Shown: positions 45,376 to 55,415, numbered from the stretch's first letter. The stretch: 64,000 bases of DNA from JAAYTL01 sp031460505 (GCA_031460505.1 JAVKTT010000002.1:248001-312000), one strand, 5' to 3'. Program-made: numbers and translations. The notes: generated by a model from the letters alone, not told the origin.

Positions 45376-45903
45376 TTACAATTCAATCCAATATCTTTGG
45401 ATAATTCCTGAAAATGTTTCGCTATAGATTTCATTATCTAACACTCCACCATTGTTTTGAATGACTTTAGCTGATGCAACATTAATTTTATCACAGGTGA
45501 TTAAAACTTCTCTTAGATTTAACTTTTTACATCTCTCTAAACCTAACTTTAATATCAAGGTTCCATATCCCTTTTCTCTCTCTGTTGGCCTAATAGAATA
45601 TCCTATATGTCCACCTTCATTAAAGAGAAATTCATTTACTCTATGACGAATATTTATCATTCCAATAATCTTATTATCTAATTTTCTTATAAGAAAGTAG
45701 GTGTTTGCTGGCACCTTGTCCTCAGGAATATTTTGAAAATCTAAATCTTCTCCAAGTTTTAACAACCATTCATCATAATTTTGGTATCTATTAAGTCCAT
45801 CGGTACCATTGATTTCTGAGTTGTAATCTAAAAATTCTTGTATGTATTCAAATGCTTCTTTTTCATATTCCTTAATAGGAGAAATCAATACTAAATCAAC
45901 CAT
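45376..45903 (-). CDS. GNAT family N-acetyltransferase (RimJ/RimL-like)
   Basis: A 175-residue GNAT protein with YSIRPTEREKGYGTLILKLGLERCKKLNL as acetyl-CoA motif A and ITCDKINVASAKVIQNNGGVL as motif B. The N-terminus (LISPIKEYEKEAFEYIQEFLDYNSEINGTDGL) is typical of a group of low-GC Gram-positive acetyltransferases of unknown substrate. Confidence 0.88.
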   Translation of the reverse strand: MVDLVLISPIKEYEKEAFEYIQEFLDYNSEINGTDGLNRYQNYDEWLLKLGEDLDFQNIPEDKVPANTYFLIRKLDNKIIGMINIRHRVNEFLFNEGGHIGYSIRPTEREKGYGTLILKLGLERCKKLNLREVLITCDKINVASAKVIQNNGGVLDNEIYSETFSGIIQRYWIEL

Positions 45904-45938
45904 ATAGCACCTCTTCCCGGAAATTTTAACTATATTCT

Positions 45939-45971
45939 TTACAAACGCTTCAAAATAAAGTGTTCTGAATC
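45939..45971 (-). pseudogene. Tiny remnant of a GNAT C-terminus
   Basis: Eleven codons ending in TAA read DSEHFILKRL, nearly the same as the last residues of the acetyltransferase at 44662-45072 (SEHFFLKRL). An in-frame stop is close upstream and nothing else of the gene remains. Confidence 0.45.
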
Positions 45972-46011
45972 ATATTAATAGCCTCAGTAATGGAGTTAGG
46001 CATGTACGGTC

Positions 46012-47778
46012 TCATTGATACTTACTGGCCTGTAGATTGAATAATGAAGCATATTCCTGATTAAGTTCCATTAATTCATAATGATTTCCCCACTCACTAA
46101 CCTTACCATCTAATAGGTAAATAATTTTATTACTAAATCTACAACTGGATAAACGATGGGAAATAAATATTGCCAGTTTATCTTTCGTAACTGACTGAAA
46201 ATGACGATAAACTTCCTCTTCTGCAATAGGGTCTAAAGAAGCAGTAGGTTCATCTAATATTAGCAAGGAACCATCTTCATAAATACTGCGGGCTATCACA
46301 AGCTTTTGTTCTTGACCTTTAGATAGAGTAATCGTACCTTCTTGATCATCATTTTTAGATAATTTCGTCTCCATCCCATTAGGCAGCATATTGAGCTCCT
46401 TTAATAATTCTGATTTCTCTATGGAATTATTTAATCTATTCTCATCAAAATCATTATCTAGTATAATATTTTCTTTAATAGAATAAGAAAATGTCTTAAA
46501 ATCCTGGAAAATAATTGATAATTGTTTTAAATAGGACTTTTCCTCATATTCCTGGATATTAACCCCATTAACAAATATCTCTCCTGCTTGGGGCTGGTAG
46601 AGTCTTGAAAGTAGTTTAATAATCGTTGTCTTTCCACTGCCATTTCGTCCAACTATGGATAAATTTTGACTTCCTTCAATCTTAAAACTACATCCCTTTA
46701 AAACATCTCGCTCTGTTTTAGGATATCGAAAATAAACATTTCTAAATTCTACTGACTCAATCTTAGATTCTAAGACAATACCACCTTTATAATTTTTAGA
46801 TTCGATCAAATCATAAAATTCCATAAGAGGCTTTAGATAAATAATTTGTTGATTTAGCAGTAATAATTCCGATAGTAAAACATTGATTTGACTATTAAAA
46901 TTTATAGCTGCATTAACTAACAATACAAAAACAGAGCTACTAATAGATGAAGAAAACACTTTAAATATCAAATATCCATAAATAATACCCATTAAAGTAA
47001 CAGAGAGAATCTGATTGATTAATCCCCTAAATTCTCGTGACCTATATAATTCCCTAGAGGTCTTTACATAAAAATCAAAAAGGGCCGATAGTTTTTCTAT
47101 AAAGAACGGCTGCATTTTATATATACGAACATCCTTTGCAATCTCAGGGTTTCTCATTACCCTTAAATAGTAGACATACTCTTTATTCTGTCTAGCAGAC
47201 TTTAAGGCTTGGTTAGATTCGTGTTTGATCATTGTTCTGCTTAGTCCAAAACTTAGTCCAGCCAAAACAAGTGAAAAAACCATAAGAATTGGTTCATAAA
47301 CAAGTAAAATGGATAAAACACTCAATAATATTAGAGTAGCTTGTACTAAGGTAGGTATTGTTCTAAATAGATTATCAATGGTTCCCTGGGTTTTAATCGG
47401 AAATAAGGCCTCCTCTTTTTTAGCTACAAATTCAGAATCCTCAATCTGTGAAAAAGGTACATTAACGATTTTATTACTCATATCCCTTATTAGTGATTGG
47501 GAAAACTTAGTTTCAATAACAAAGGCATTTCGGTTTAAAATCTTATTTCCTATCCTTAAAGCTAATAGCAAAATCAAACCGACTACGATACTTATCATTA
47601 CCTTTTCATAAGGTAGATGGTTTGAAAGCATCAAAATAATAATTGAAGGAATATACATTATAAGCAGTATCTCTACAGTCTTAAAAAGAGAGTACATCCC
47701 CCTATAAAAAAATAAATTTGGCTGCATATCCTTAACTAACTTTAGAAAAAATTTTAATATCTTATATTTTTCTTTCAT
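46012..47778 (-). CDS. ABC transporter, fused permease/ATPase (half of a heterodimer)
   Basis: A 588-residue exporter half-transporter: six membrane helices in the first ~310 residues, then an ATPase domain with Walker A GRNGSGKTT (377-385), a signature loop reading LSKGQ instead of LSGGQ, and LLILDEPTASLD. It overlaps its partner gene by 4 bases; the two have equal length and probably form a heterodimer, exporting a peptide or drug-like compound. No lantibiotic or peptide gene is adjacent, so the substrate is open. Confidence 0.9.
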   Translation of the reverse strand: MKEKYKILKFFLKLVKDMQPNLFFYRGMYSLFKTVEILLIMYIPSIIILMLSNHLPYEKVMISIVVGLILLLALRIGNKILNRNAFVIETKFSQSLIRDMSNKIVNVPFSQIEDSEFVAKKEEALFPIKTQGTIDNLFRTIPTLVQATLILLSVLSILLVYEPILMVFSLVLAGLSFGLSRTMIKHESNQALKSARQNKEYVYYLRVMRNPEIAKDVRIYKMQPFFIEKLSALFDFYVKTSRELYRSREFRGLINQILSVTLMGIIYGYLIFKVFSSSISSSVFVLLVNAAINFNSQINVLLSELLLLNQQIIYLKPLMEFYDLIESKNYKGGIVLESKIESVEFRNVYFRYPKTERDVLKGCSFKIEGSQNLSIVGRNGSGKTTIIKLLSRLYQPQAGEIFVNGVNIQEYEEKSYLKQLSIIFQDFKTFSYSIKENIILDNDFDENRLNNSIEKSELLKELNMLPNGMETKLSKNDDQEGTITLSKGQEQKLVIARSIYEDGSLLILDEPTASLDPIAEEEVYRHFQSVTKDKLAIFISHRLSSCRFSNKIIYLLDGKVSEWGNHYELMELNQEYASLFNLQASKYQ

Positions 47779-49541
47779 ACAACTTCACCACTTTGATAGT
47801 ATTTAGCCTGTACCATAAACAATTCTGAATACCTGCCAGCTTTCTCTAACAACTCTTCATGAGTCCCTTTTTCCACTATTGCTCCATTCTCGATAAGTAC
47901 TATTTCGTCACAAAACTGTGTGCTAGCCAAGCGATGTGATACAAACAAAACAGTTTGTTCTTTCATTATCTCATCTATTTTATAATAGAAATCATACTCT
48001 GCTACTGCATCCAATGCACTAGTTGGTTCATCTAAAATATATATTGGTCTCTTAGATGCAAAGGCCCTAGCTGTAACGAATTTCTGTGATTGCCCTCCTG
48101 ATAAATTTAATCCATCTGGTTGTAAATAACGTGTCATATAAGTAGAATCTAGATTTAAATTGTTCATTCCCTCTATTTCTAGTCCAGAGTCTTTAATAGC
48201 TTGCATGATTATCTCTTCACTAATCTCTCGCCCAAAACTCATGTTTTCTCTTATTGTAAAGGGAAAAATATTAATCTCTTGAAACACAGGTGCAAATAAC
48301 TCAAAATAATCATCCAATTTATAATCCCATATATCTATACCGTTTAAAGTGATTTTTCCTTTTGTAGGTTTATATAACCTTAATAATAACTTCAGTAATG
48401 TAGTTTTTCCTACTCCATTTAGCCCAACTATGGCTATTTTACTTCCTTTTTTAATAGCAAAGTATAAACTCTCATAAATCCACTTCTTACTTTCAGGGTA
48501 CTTAAACCATACATCATTAAATTCAATTATCCAGTCATTATTAAGCTCAATAGCCTTACCTTCATTTGATTGTCTAGGAATATTAATAAAGTCTAACATT
48601 TTAGCATAGTTATCGTGTTTTGATAAGATTTGTTTAAAGTTTTCAGTCCCAGCCATTAAGGCATTATTTAATTGCATAATTAAAACACTATAGGAAGCGA
48701 ACTCACCTATACTAATCTGATTTTTAAAATACAAGGTAATGAGAAAAATATAGATAAAGATATCCCTTATAAACTGAAAGATATCATTTAGTATTTCTGG
48801 CACCATATAAGTGGTTTCATTCTTTTTAATCAATACATTTAATTTTTTGTGTAAAGCGATTAATTTGCTTTCCAACCATTTTTGCAATTGGAATACACGT
48901 ATCTCCTTGCCATAAGCAACATCCACTGCTATATCATCCAAATACCATTCCTCTTGTCTAATGTGAATATTCTTATTAGTTTCTTCATCTACCTTATTTG
49001 CTGCTTTAATTGATAGGGCAGTATAAATTCCAAACCATATAAAAATCATAGCTGATATCCATACTTGAATTTTCAATAAAATCCCTATAGATACCAATAG
49101 CACTGCTACATTACCAATCAATAAGCCAATATTTGTATAGAAGGCCTGTATTCCATCAATTCCTGACACAGGACGCATTATCTTCCATATATTACTTTGT
49201 ATTTTTGGATTGTCATATTCTTCATATGGTATAGAAATATATTGCTCTGTAATATGTAATAAGTACTTATATCTAATCTTGTTTCCAATAGGGGTATATA
49301 GCACCTTACTATACGACCATAAAAATACAGAGATTAATAAAATTATAAATAAAACTACAATTCTCTTAATATCAATTGCTGATGTTTCAATCATATCAAG
49401 TACTATCTTTGGAGTCTGAATAGTATAATAACTAAATACACTTACACCAATAAAACTTAGGAACAAATAAAGAAAATACTTTTTATCAATCTTCCATGCT
49501 TGTTTCATAAATACATTAAAATTGCGAAATATTTGCTGCAT
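47775..49541 (-). CDS. ABC transporter, fused permease/ATPase (partner half)
   Basis: A 588-residue half-transporter with six membrane helices and an ATPase domain with GLNGVGKTT, the canonical signature LSGGQSQKFVTARA and YILDEPTSALD. It is encoded first; its 3' end overlaps the next gene (ATGA type). One site has a variant signature in the partner, as is common in asymmetric heterodimeric exporters. Confidence 0.9.
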   Translation of the reverse strand: MQQIFRNFNVFMKQAWKIDKKYFLYLFLSFIGVSVFSYYTIQTPKIVLDMIETSAIDIKRIVVLFIILLISVFLWSYSKVLYTPIGNKIRYKYLLHITEQYISIPYEEYDNPKIQSNIWKIMRPVSGIDGIQAFYTNIGLLIGNVAVLLVSIGILLKIQVWISAMIFIWFGIYTALSIKAANKVDEETNKNIHIRQEEWYLDDIAVDVAYGKEIRVFQLQKWLESKLIALHKKLNVLIKKNETTYMVPEILNDIFQFIRDIFIYIFLITLYFKNQISIGEFASYSVLIMQLNNALMAGTENFKQILSKHDNYAKMLDFINIPRQSNEGKAIELNNDWIIEFNDVWFKYPESKKWIYESLYFAIKKGSKIAIVGLNGVGKTTLLKLLLRLYKPTKGKITLNGIDIWDYKLDDYFELFAPVFQEINIFPFTIRENMSFGREISEEIIMQAIKDSGLEIEGMNNLNLDSTYMTRYLQPDGLNLSGGQSQKFVTARAFASKRPIYILDEPTSALDAVAEYDFYYKIDEIMKEQTVLFVSHRLASTQFCDEIVLIENGAIVEKGTHEELLEKAGRYSELFMVQAKYYQSGEVV

Positions 49542-49577
49542 ATACCACTCCCCCTTTCTATGTTTTCAATCATTCAT

Positions 49578-50087
49578 TTAGATTGTTTTTTCCATGACCT
49601 TAACCTTCCAATTCCTTTTAGGATGAATTGTACTAATTACTTCTTTTACAATCATAAATCCACGGTTCGTCCAAAATTCCAAAGCAATTTTATTACGATC
49701 CAATACCCCTAATCTAATCCTTTTGTACCCCTGACTCTTAATTATTGGTATGAATTCTTTTAGAAACTCCTTGCCCCAACCATTCCTGTGGAATCTTCCA
49801 TCAATCATAAATAAACCTATATATATTGCATCTTCATCTGGATAATCTACTATATAATCTATAACCCCAATGTCTTTACCATTTAATTTTATTAAACTAT
49901 AGTTCTTCTTTTCAAAACCTGACTCAGGAGGTATTGAATTCATATCCTCTATGACAGATTCCATAGAAGGTTTTTCATTCATGGAAAGCATGAAATATTC
50001 TTGATTCGTGTCATAAATCTCTAATACCCGATCCAATATATCTTTAGTGATTGTTTCTAATGTGAATTCATTTTTGATTTCTTCCAT
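49578..50087 (-). CDS. GNAT family N-acetyltransferase
   Basis: A 169-residue GNAT protein. Acetyl-CoA motif A reads MIDGRFHRNGWGKEFLKEFIPII, followed by RIRLGVLDRNKIALEFWTNRGF. The N-terminus (ILDRVLEIYDTNQEYFMLSMNEKPSMESVIEDM) is that of a Firmicutes GNAT group of unknown substrate. It lies 36 bases upstream of the ABC exporter pair and could be co-transcribed with it. Confidence 0.87.
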   Translation of the reverse strand: MEEIKNEFTLETITKDILDRVLEIYDTNQEYFMLSMNEKPSMESVIEDMNSIPPESGFEKKNYSLIKLNGKDIGVIDYIVDYPDEDAIYIGLFMIDGRFHRNGWGKEFLKEFIPIIKSQGYKRIRLGVLDRNKIALEFWTNRGFMIVKEVISTIHPKRNWKVKVMEKTI

Positions 50088-50204
50088 TATGTCCTAATTC
50101 TCCTCTCAAACATAAAAATAATTTTCAAAACACCTTAAATATTCTAGCTGCTACCACTCAATTAATTTTTAATCATGAATATTGTCTAATTAACCTTTAT
50201 TTTT

Positions 50205-50241
50205 AAAAAAGCATCTACTATAATACTGTAGATGCTTTTTT
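50205..50241 (-). terminator. Strong (bidirectional-looking) terminator
   Basis: A perfect 14-base stem AAAAAAGCATCTAC (50205-50218) with its complement at 50228-50241. It ends the methyltransferase transcript; U tracts are present in both directions. Confidence 0.85.
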
Positions 50242-50276
50242 AAAGTGTATTATTATCTATTCTATAAAAATATGTC

Positions 50277-51035
50277 TTAATTTAGTTTTCTACAAACAAT
50301 AATAAATCTATGTTCGATGCTTTCAACATAGCCTTTAACTTTAATCTCCTCATTCAACTCACATAACTCTTGAAAACAACTATCTACAGAGAAATTTGGA
50401 AATTCCCACTCAATAGTTTTAGCGAAATAAACTATTGCCCCAATATCTTTAAAACGTAAGAATGGGAAAAATTCTCTAGCGTATAAAACTTCAAAAAAGT
50501 TTTCTTCTATTTCTTTTAGACTTATATCTAAAGTATTTTCTGGGAACTTTGGATTAAAATCCTTTAATAGCGCTTTGGATAATATCTCGTTATTTTTACC
50601 ACCTACTTGCTGAGTAATAAAAATTCCATTGGGTTTTAAAATCCTTCTTACTTCTTTAATATCAAAAGACTCATGCCTATTAATAATCATATCAAAAGTA
50701 TCATTATCAAAAGGTAATTCGTTATCATTAAATACCTGTTTTACTTCAATTCCAAGTGGTTCTAATCTCTCTTTGCATAATTCTACATTAGGTTGCCACA
50801 TTTCTGTTACAGAAGTATTACTATAAGGGTGGCTTAAAGATAATAAAAATTCTCCTCCACCTGTTCCCATATCAAGTAACTTATAATCTGCACATAAATA
50901 TCTATTTAATATATCTCTATAGTTCCAAGGTAATTCCTCATCTACCCATCTATTTTTTAAATGAGAAAAATCCCAGCCCATGAATGCATTCTTCTCTTCT
51001 TCTTTCCACAATTCTTTTAATTTGCCATATTCCAT
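50277..51035 (-). CDS. Class I SAM-dependent methyltransferase
   Basis: A 252-residue protein with SAM motif I LLDMGTGGGEFLLSL (about 53-67) and the post-motif FDMIINRHESFDIKEVRRILKPNGIFITQQVGG. The N-terminal WKEEEKNAFMGWDFSHLKNRW is conserved in a group of small-molecule methyltransferases of Gram-positive bacteria. The acceptor is unknown. Confidence 0.85.
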   Translation of the reverse strand: MEYGKLKELWKEEEKNAFMGWDFSHLKNRWVDEELPWNYRDILNRYLCADYKLLDMGTGGGEFLLSLSHPYSNTSVTEMWQPNVELCKERLEPLGIEVKQVFNDNELPFDNDTFDMIINRHESFDIKEVRRILKPNGIFITQQVGGKNNEILSKALLKDFNPKFPENTLDISLKEIEENFFEVLYAREFFPFLRFKDIGAIVYFAKTIEWEFPNFSVDSCFQELCELNEEIKVKGYVESIEHRFIIVCRKLN

Positions 51036-51119
51036 ACTATCCCTCTTTTCTTCATTTTATCCATTAGAAAATTGGTGCAGATGGATAAAATGATAGCACC
51101 TACTTTCAAATTATAATTA

Positions 51120-51554
51120 TCATATATTCAATAACTTTTCTATTTCAGACTCACCTATAATCTTTATACCATTTTTACTGAGTAATTCTGCTGTAATACC
51201 ATTACCTATTACTAAGTTTCCAGAAAACGTTCCGTCATAGACCTTTCCAAAACCACAGGACGGACTTCGTTCTTTTAATATTGCATATTTGCAATTATAA
51301 AACTTAGCCAAATGTAAAGTTTCATTTGCTCCTCTAGCAAAGTTTTTGCTTACATCTTCTCCATTACGATTAATGACCTTACCATCTATTATTTCAGCTG
51401 GTTCTCTGGGAGTCCCTAGCCCTCCATATACTTCAGGACAAACTGGTATAAAATTATAGATTTCTTTCAATTTATTTATTTCATCAATTAATTTGCCTCC
51501 TCCATCATATCGGCAATTGATCCCTAATAGACAAGCACTAATTAATATATTCAT
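51120..51554 (-). CDS. DUF523 family protein
   Basis: A 144-residue protein with the family hallmarks ISACLLGINCRYDG (cysteines at about 8 and 14), PVCPEVYGGLGTPREPAEI and LKERSPSCGFGKVYDGTF. The conserved cysteines suggest metal or thiol chemistry; the function is not established. Confidence 0.88.
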   Translation of the reverse strand: MNILISACLLGINCRYDGGGKLIDEINKLKEIYNFIPVCPEVYGGLGTPREPAEIIDGKVINRNGEDVSKNFARGANETLHLAKFYNCKYAILKERSPSCGFGKVYDGTFSGNLVIGNGITAELLSKNGIKIIGESEIEKLLNI

Positions 51555-51703
51555 GACTTTCTCCTCTATCTTTTGAATTATAAAAATTATCGTCTCAATT
51601 ATCTACCCTTCTCTAGTTTTTAATATGAAAAGTTACATAAACTAAAAATAAAACCTGCAATTATGTATCCTATTAAATGATCTAACCCAAAATATATTTA
51701 GTC

Positions 51704-52276
51704 TTAACTTTTTCTAAAACGAAAAATATATGTAACGAAAAACCCTCTTTCATCTTGAATTTCATTATATTTTACTAACTCAAAAGATTCTTTCAAATCT
51801 TCAAAGTCATTCTGTTGTATCAAATCTTCTTTTTTAATTTTTGAATTAACTTTATGCTTGTATCCAAATCCAGAAATAAATAAAATGCCATTGTTTGTTA
51901 GATGTTTATCTAAATTTGCAAGTTGATGTTTATTCAATCTATAATGATTTATTAGAATGTTATCAAATATTCCAATACTATCCAATGAATTAGGTATACT
52001 TAAATCAATCTGCATTGTCTTAACTCTGTTACTTTTCCTTTTAGCAAACATATTTAGCCTTTCAAGTGCTTTACTACTAAAATCTATTCCTGTAACACTA
52101 AAACCTTTTTCAAGTAGAAACAATGTATTTCTTCCATCACCACATGCTATATCAAGGACAGTTCCTTTCTTAAAGTATGTAAAGTTTTCTACTACAGATT
52201 TTTCTGGACTTAATGGCTTATCACTTCTGTTACTAAATTTTTCATTCCAATATTCTTTATTTCCCATATATTCCAT
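51704..52276 (-). CDS. Class I SAM-dependent methyltransferase (TehB-like)
   Basis: A 190-residue methyltransferase with motif I VLDIACGDGRNTLFLLEKGFSVTGIDFSS (about 35-63) and NEKFSNRSDKPLSPEKSVVENF at the N-terminus, resembling the tellurite-resistance/thiopurine methyltransferase group. The substrate is unknown. AGGGG is seven bases from the ATG. Confidence 0.82.
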   Translation of the reverse strand: MEYMGNKEYWNEKFSNRSDKPLSPEKSVVENFTYFKKGTVLDIACGDGRNTLFLLEKGFSVTGIDFSSKALERLNMFAKRKSNRVKTMQIDLSIPNSLDSIGIFDNILINHYRLNKHQLANLDKHLTNNGILFISGFGYKHKVNSKIKKEDLIQQNDFEDLKESFELVKYNEIQDERGFFVTYIFRFRKS

Positions 52277-52304
52277 TTCATATCCCCTTGTCAGTTTAAT
52301 TCGT

Positions 52305-52418
52305 TTAAATCTTTAAACATAAAGACACTTCAGAATTTTTGCTATGTGTTTTAAGTAATTTTAACATTTCATTATTTAATGGACATTGCATATCCCAGTA
52401 GTAGAAATCTATTTTCAT
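52305..52418 (-). CDS. Short ORF, probable N-terminal fragment of a lost gene
   Basis: An ATG with AAAGGAGAAAAATAT upstream starts a 37-residue frame (MKIDFYYWDMQCPLNNEM...) that then stops. The start looks genuine and the sequence looks like the beginning of a larger protein, so it is either a truncated gene or a small protein; I do not recognise the family. The rest of the 326-base region 52277-52602 holds a repeat copy and a terminator. Confidence 0.45.
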   Translation of the reverse strand: MKIDFYYWDMQCPLNNEMLKLLKTHSKNSEVSLCLKI

Positions 52419-52520
52419 ATATTTTTCTCCTTTGTTTATATTACTCAAAGCTCCTATTTTATCATTCTCCCATGGTTTACCAAAGTAATTCTGTAAACTA
52501 CATTACTTATGTTATATAAG

Positions 52521-52612
52521 TATTCTACTCAAATTCTGAAACTCCTTCTTTTTTGCAAAATAAAAAAGAGAGCCTAAACTCTCTCCATCATACTTGATTA
52601 ATCTAACTGCCT
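52521..52612. repeat. Repeat copy A (pairs with 57211-57299)
   Basis: About 90 bases that match the copy at 57211-57299 at most positions with a few short gaps, from TATTCTACT through AATTCTG, CCTTCTTTTT, AAAAAAGAGAGCCTA to ACTTGATTAATC. It includes the terminator hairpin and reaches about ten bases into the 3' end of the ABC-2 permease gene. Confidence 0.75.
52562..52584 (-). terminator. Terminator after the ABC-2 transporter operon
   Basis: A six-base stem AGAGAG/CTCTCT (52567-52572 / 52579-52584) followed on the minus strand by six T. It lies inside repeat copy A. Confidence 0.75.
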
Positions 52613-53403
52613 GTAGATGTGTAATGTTTTACACCAATTCTCCATATCCATAAAGTGAATATAAAAAACAGGAGCCCGAATAAAGGTGAAAACCAGCCTA
52701 TCCAACTAGGGTAATTTAATAAATCCGATTTTCCCAATATGGTCATAGCAGGAAAATAATTGACTGTAGCTAAAGGTATCATATATATAATAATTTTCCT
52801 AAACCATGGTTTATAAATAGAAATAGGATATTGGGCTGCTTGTACTCCTCCATAAGTAAAAGAATTTACAATTTCTAAACTTTGCACTGACCAAAATGAT
52901 AGGGTAGCTTGAAGTACTATAAGTCCTGAAAAAAGAAAGTTTCCTCCTATGATTGAACCAATCAATAACAGTGTCTTTTCTAAAGTCCATTCGATATTTA
53001 GCTTCAATATTGACCATATTAGTACTACAAGACCTTGCATAAATCTACCTATTCTCATCATTTGAATGTCATGGCCCAGAATTTGCAATACTGTAGTCCT
53101 TGGTCTAAGTAGTATTCTGTCAAAATCTCCTGTTCTCACTAATCTAGGAAAGATATCAAATCCCCTTGTCCATCCCTCTGTAATGGAAAAAGCCATATGA
53201 ATTATTCCATAAAATAAGGCTGCTTCTTCAAAAGTAAAGCCTTGGATATTTCCAAATCTATCAAATAGTACCCATAAACCAAGAAACTCTATAATAGTTA
53301 TTAAGAAATGACCAATAGACATCATAATAAAGGAGGCCTTGTATTGGAGCTGAGATTCTATATTCAACCTAAAATATTTGAAATATAGTTTAATACTATC
53401 CAT
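52603..53403 (-). CDS. ABC-2 type permease (COG3694-like)
   Basis: A 266-residue protein with six hydrophobic segments, matching in plan the ABC-2 permeases that occur in pairs with a COG4586 ATPase. The segment EGWTRGFDIFPRLVRTGDFDRILLRPRTTVLQILGHD is the conserved coupling region of this group, similar to RTGNVSYELLRPMNLY in the partner. Substrate unknown. It is the last gene of a three-gene operon. Confidence 0.88.
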   Translation of the reverse strand: MDSIKLYFKYFRLNIESQLQYKASFIMMSIGHFLITIIEFLGLWVLFDRFGNIQGFTFEEAALFYGIIHMAFSITEGWTRGFDIFPRLVRTGDFDRILLRPRTTVLQILGHDIQMMRIGRFMQGLVVLIWSILKLNIEWTLEKTLLLIGSIIGGNFLFSGLIVLQATLSFWSVQSLEIVNSFTYGGVQAAQYPISIYKPWFRKIIIYMIPLATVNYFPAMTILGKSDLLNYPSWIGWFSPLFGLLFFIFTLWIWRIGVKHYTSTGS

Positions 53404-53406
53404 ATC

Positions 53407-54207
53407 CTATCCTCCTTGCACTATTAAGTCTTTTATTTTCCTATTTAAGATCCATTGACCTAATATATAGAGTAGTGCTGCCCATAGGCACTGGAATCCA
53501 AAACATCCTAATAATTTACCAAAAGCAATATCTCCAGTAAAAAATCTAGCTGGAATATCAACTAATCCGCTAAATGGTAAGTAGCCTAGAATTTCCTTTA
53601 GTCTTTCAGGAAATAGTGGTAAAGGTACTACCATTCCGGAAAACAAGGTTACTATAGATGATAATAGTCTTTGTATACCATCACCTGAAATAGAGTAAAG
53701 TGTTGTTATATTTATAATATTGGTTATGGTGCAAGATATCATAAGGGCCCCAAAGGAAGTTATTATCCAGCCAATAAAGGCTGATACACTTGGAGGTACA
53801 CTCAGGGCGTAGTCACTTGGAAGCAATATGGCAATAATAAATATGGGTATTGATTTTAGTAGAGTTGGTGCTGTTCTTAATGCAAATGCCCTTGCAAACC
53901 AATAATTATATAGATTCATAGGCCTTAAAAGTTCATAGCTTACATTACCTGTTCTAATTAGAGTTTGTATTTCACTATCCCCATTCCAAGGAAGCATTCC
54001 CAACATAGCTTGACCCATCCATATATAGGTAATAGCAGATTGATAACTAATTGGCATTTCTCTATCTGAAGAATTGTAGAATCCATATAATACCATAATC
54101 ATAATCATCCCAAAGAAGAATTGAGTAACACCACCTGCAATTGCAGCAATTCTATATTGTAATAGTAAATTAAATCTAATTTTTATAATAGATATAAATG
54201 CTTTCAT
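53407..54207 (-). CDS. ABC-2 type permease (COG4587-like)
   Basis: A 266-residue, six-helix permease, equal in length to its partner. The coupling segment reads IQTLIRTGNVSYELLRPMNLYNYWFARAFALR. It starts within the last 4 bases of the ATPase gene and ends 3 bases before the second permease, so the three are translated together. Confidence 0.88.
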   Translation of the reverse strand: MKAFISIIKIRFNLLLQYRIAAIAGGVTQFFFGMIMIMVLYGFYNSSDREMPISYQSAITYIWMGQAMLGMLPWNGDSEIQTLIRTGNVSYELLRPMNLYNYWFARAFALRTAPTLLKSIPIFIIAILLPSDYALSVPPSVSAFIGWIITSFGALMISCTITNIINITTLYSISGDGIQRLLSSIVTLFSGMVVPLPLFPERLKEILGYLPFSGLVDIPARFFTGDIAFGKLLGCFGFQCLWAALLYILGQWILNRKIKDLIVQGG

Positions 54208-55184
54208 ATATTTAGTTCTCCATATAGTTTTGCTATAATTTCTTCAATAGGAGGGTTCTCTATTAATATATCTTTTATTTTGTATTTAGTGGATAAAGTA
54301 GTTATTAAATCTGCAGGTGTTATTATATCTGGATTAAAATCAATTACAAGTCTATTGTTTTCTGAACTAATCGGGGTTGTCCCCACTATTGATATGCCAC
54401 TATTTCCTTCGTCATAGTCTAAAATCAATCTTCTATTTTTAGATACTGTATCTCTTAATGATTGTAAGGAACCATCTAAAAGTATTTGTCCCTTACCTAT
54501 TACAATTACTCTTTTGCATAGACTTTCGATATCATCCATATCATGGGTTGTAAGAATAACAGTAACTCCTCGTTCTTTGTTTAATTTCTTTATAAATTCT
54601 CTAACGGATAATTTTGATATTGCATCTAATCCAATTGTAGGTTCATCTAAGAAAAGGATTCGTGGCGAATGAAGTAGTGATGCAGCTAGTTCACATCGCA
54701 TCTTTTGCCCCAAACTTAGCTGTCTTACAGGTGTATTTATAAAGCTTTCTAAATCTAACCACTTTATAAGTTCATTCTTTGTATTTAAATAATTTCCTAA
54801 AGGTATTTTGTAAATATCTTTTAATAATTCAAAGGAATCAATCACAGGCAAGTCCCACCATAGTTGTGTTCTCTGACCGAAGACTACCCCTATATCCTTT
54901 ACATAGTCTATCCTTTCCTTGTATGGAACTTTTCCAAGTACCCTACATTCTCCTAAATCAGGTGTTAAAATACCGCTTAGTATTTTAATTGTTGTAGATT
55001 TACCTGCACCATTTGGACCAATATATCCTACCAGCTCACCTTCATTTACTTCGAAGGATATCTTATCAAGTGCAGTTATTTCTTCATATTCCTTATGAAT
55101 AATGCCCTTTAGTCCGCCTACTATGCCTGGCTTTCTTTTAGATATCTTATAACTTTTGGATAATTCATTTGCTTCAATAATCAT
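54204..55184 (-). CDS. ABC-2 transporter ATP-binding protein (COG4586-like)
   Basis: A 326-residue ATPase: Walker A GPNGAGKST (about 57-65), signature LSLGQKMRCELA, Walker B ILFLDEPTIGLD. The GVVFGQRTQLWWDLPVIDSFELLKDIY segment is the hallmark of the COG4586 group, and a C-terminal extension of about 90 residues follows. It energises export by the two permeases encoded after it. The AGAGGAGGG Shine-Dalgarno is strong. The 278-base region upstream shows no gene. Confidence 0.92.
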   Translation of the reverse strand: MIIEANELSKSYKISKRKPGIVGGLKGIIHKEYEEITALDKISFEVNEGELVGYIGPNGAGKSTTIKILSGILTPDLGECRVLGKVPYKERIDYVKDIGVVFGQRTQLWWDLPVIDSFELLKDIYKIPLGNYLNTKNELIKWLDLESFINTPVRQLSLGQKMRCELAASLLHSPRILFLDEPTIGLDAISKLSVREFIKKLNKERGVTVILTTHDMDDIESLCKRVIVIGKGQILLDGSLQSLRDTVSKNRRLILDYDEGNSGISIVGTTPISSENNRLVIDFNPDIITPADLITTLSTKYKIKDILIENPPIEEIIAKLYGELNI

Positions 55185-55415
55185 GTAAACCCTCCTCTCT
55201 ACTCATAAATATAACACCATGCTGAAATTAATAAATATTCGTCAAACTTATACTTATGATTCTCCCAGCTTTCATATAAATCTAGAAGCTAACCTTCTCT
55301 TTATATAGATAATATAATTTCTCAGCCTTATCACTATCTCTTGCATTTCCTTAGTTAATTCATTAAGCGCTTATATCCATTTTCGCTATTAGTTCTTAAC
55401 TTTTAAAATTAGAAT

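Noticed and set aside
46012..49541. Lantibiotic or bacteriocin export locus
   Set aside because: No precursor peptide, modification enzyme or immunity gene was found next to the ABC pair.
51580..51700. Short frame with YFGLDHLIGYIIAGFIF between the DUF523 and TehB-like genes
   Set aside because: Membrane-helix-like but only about 24 codons with no start or RBS; could be a remnant, not enough to call.
55280..55400. Possible gene remnant upstream of the ABC-2 ATPase (DKAEKLYYLYKEKVSF)
   Set aside because: About 20 codons between stops in one frame; no family recognised and chance is as likely.
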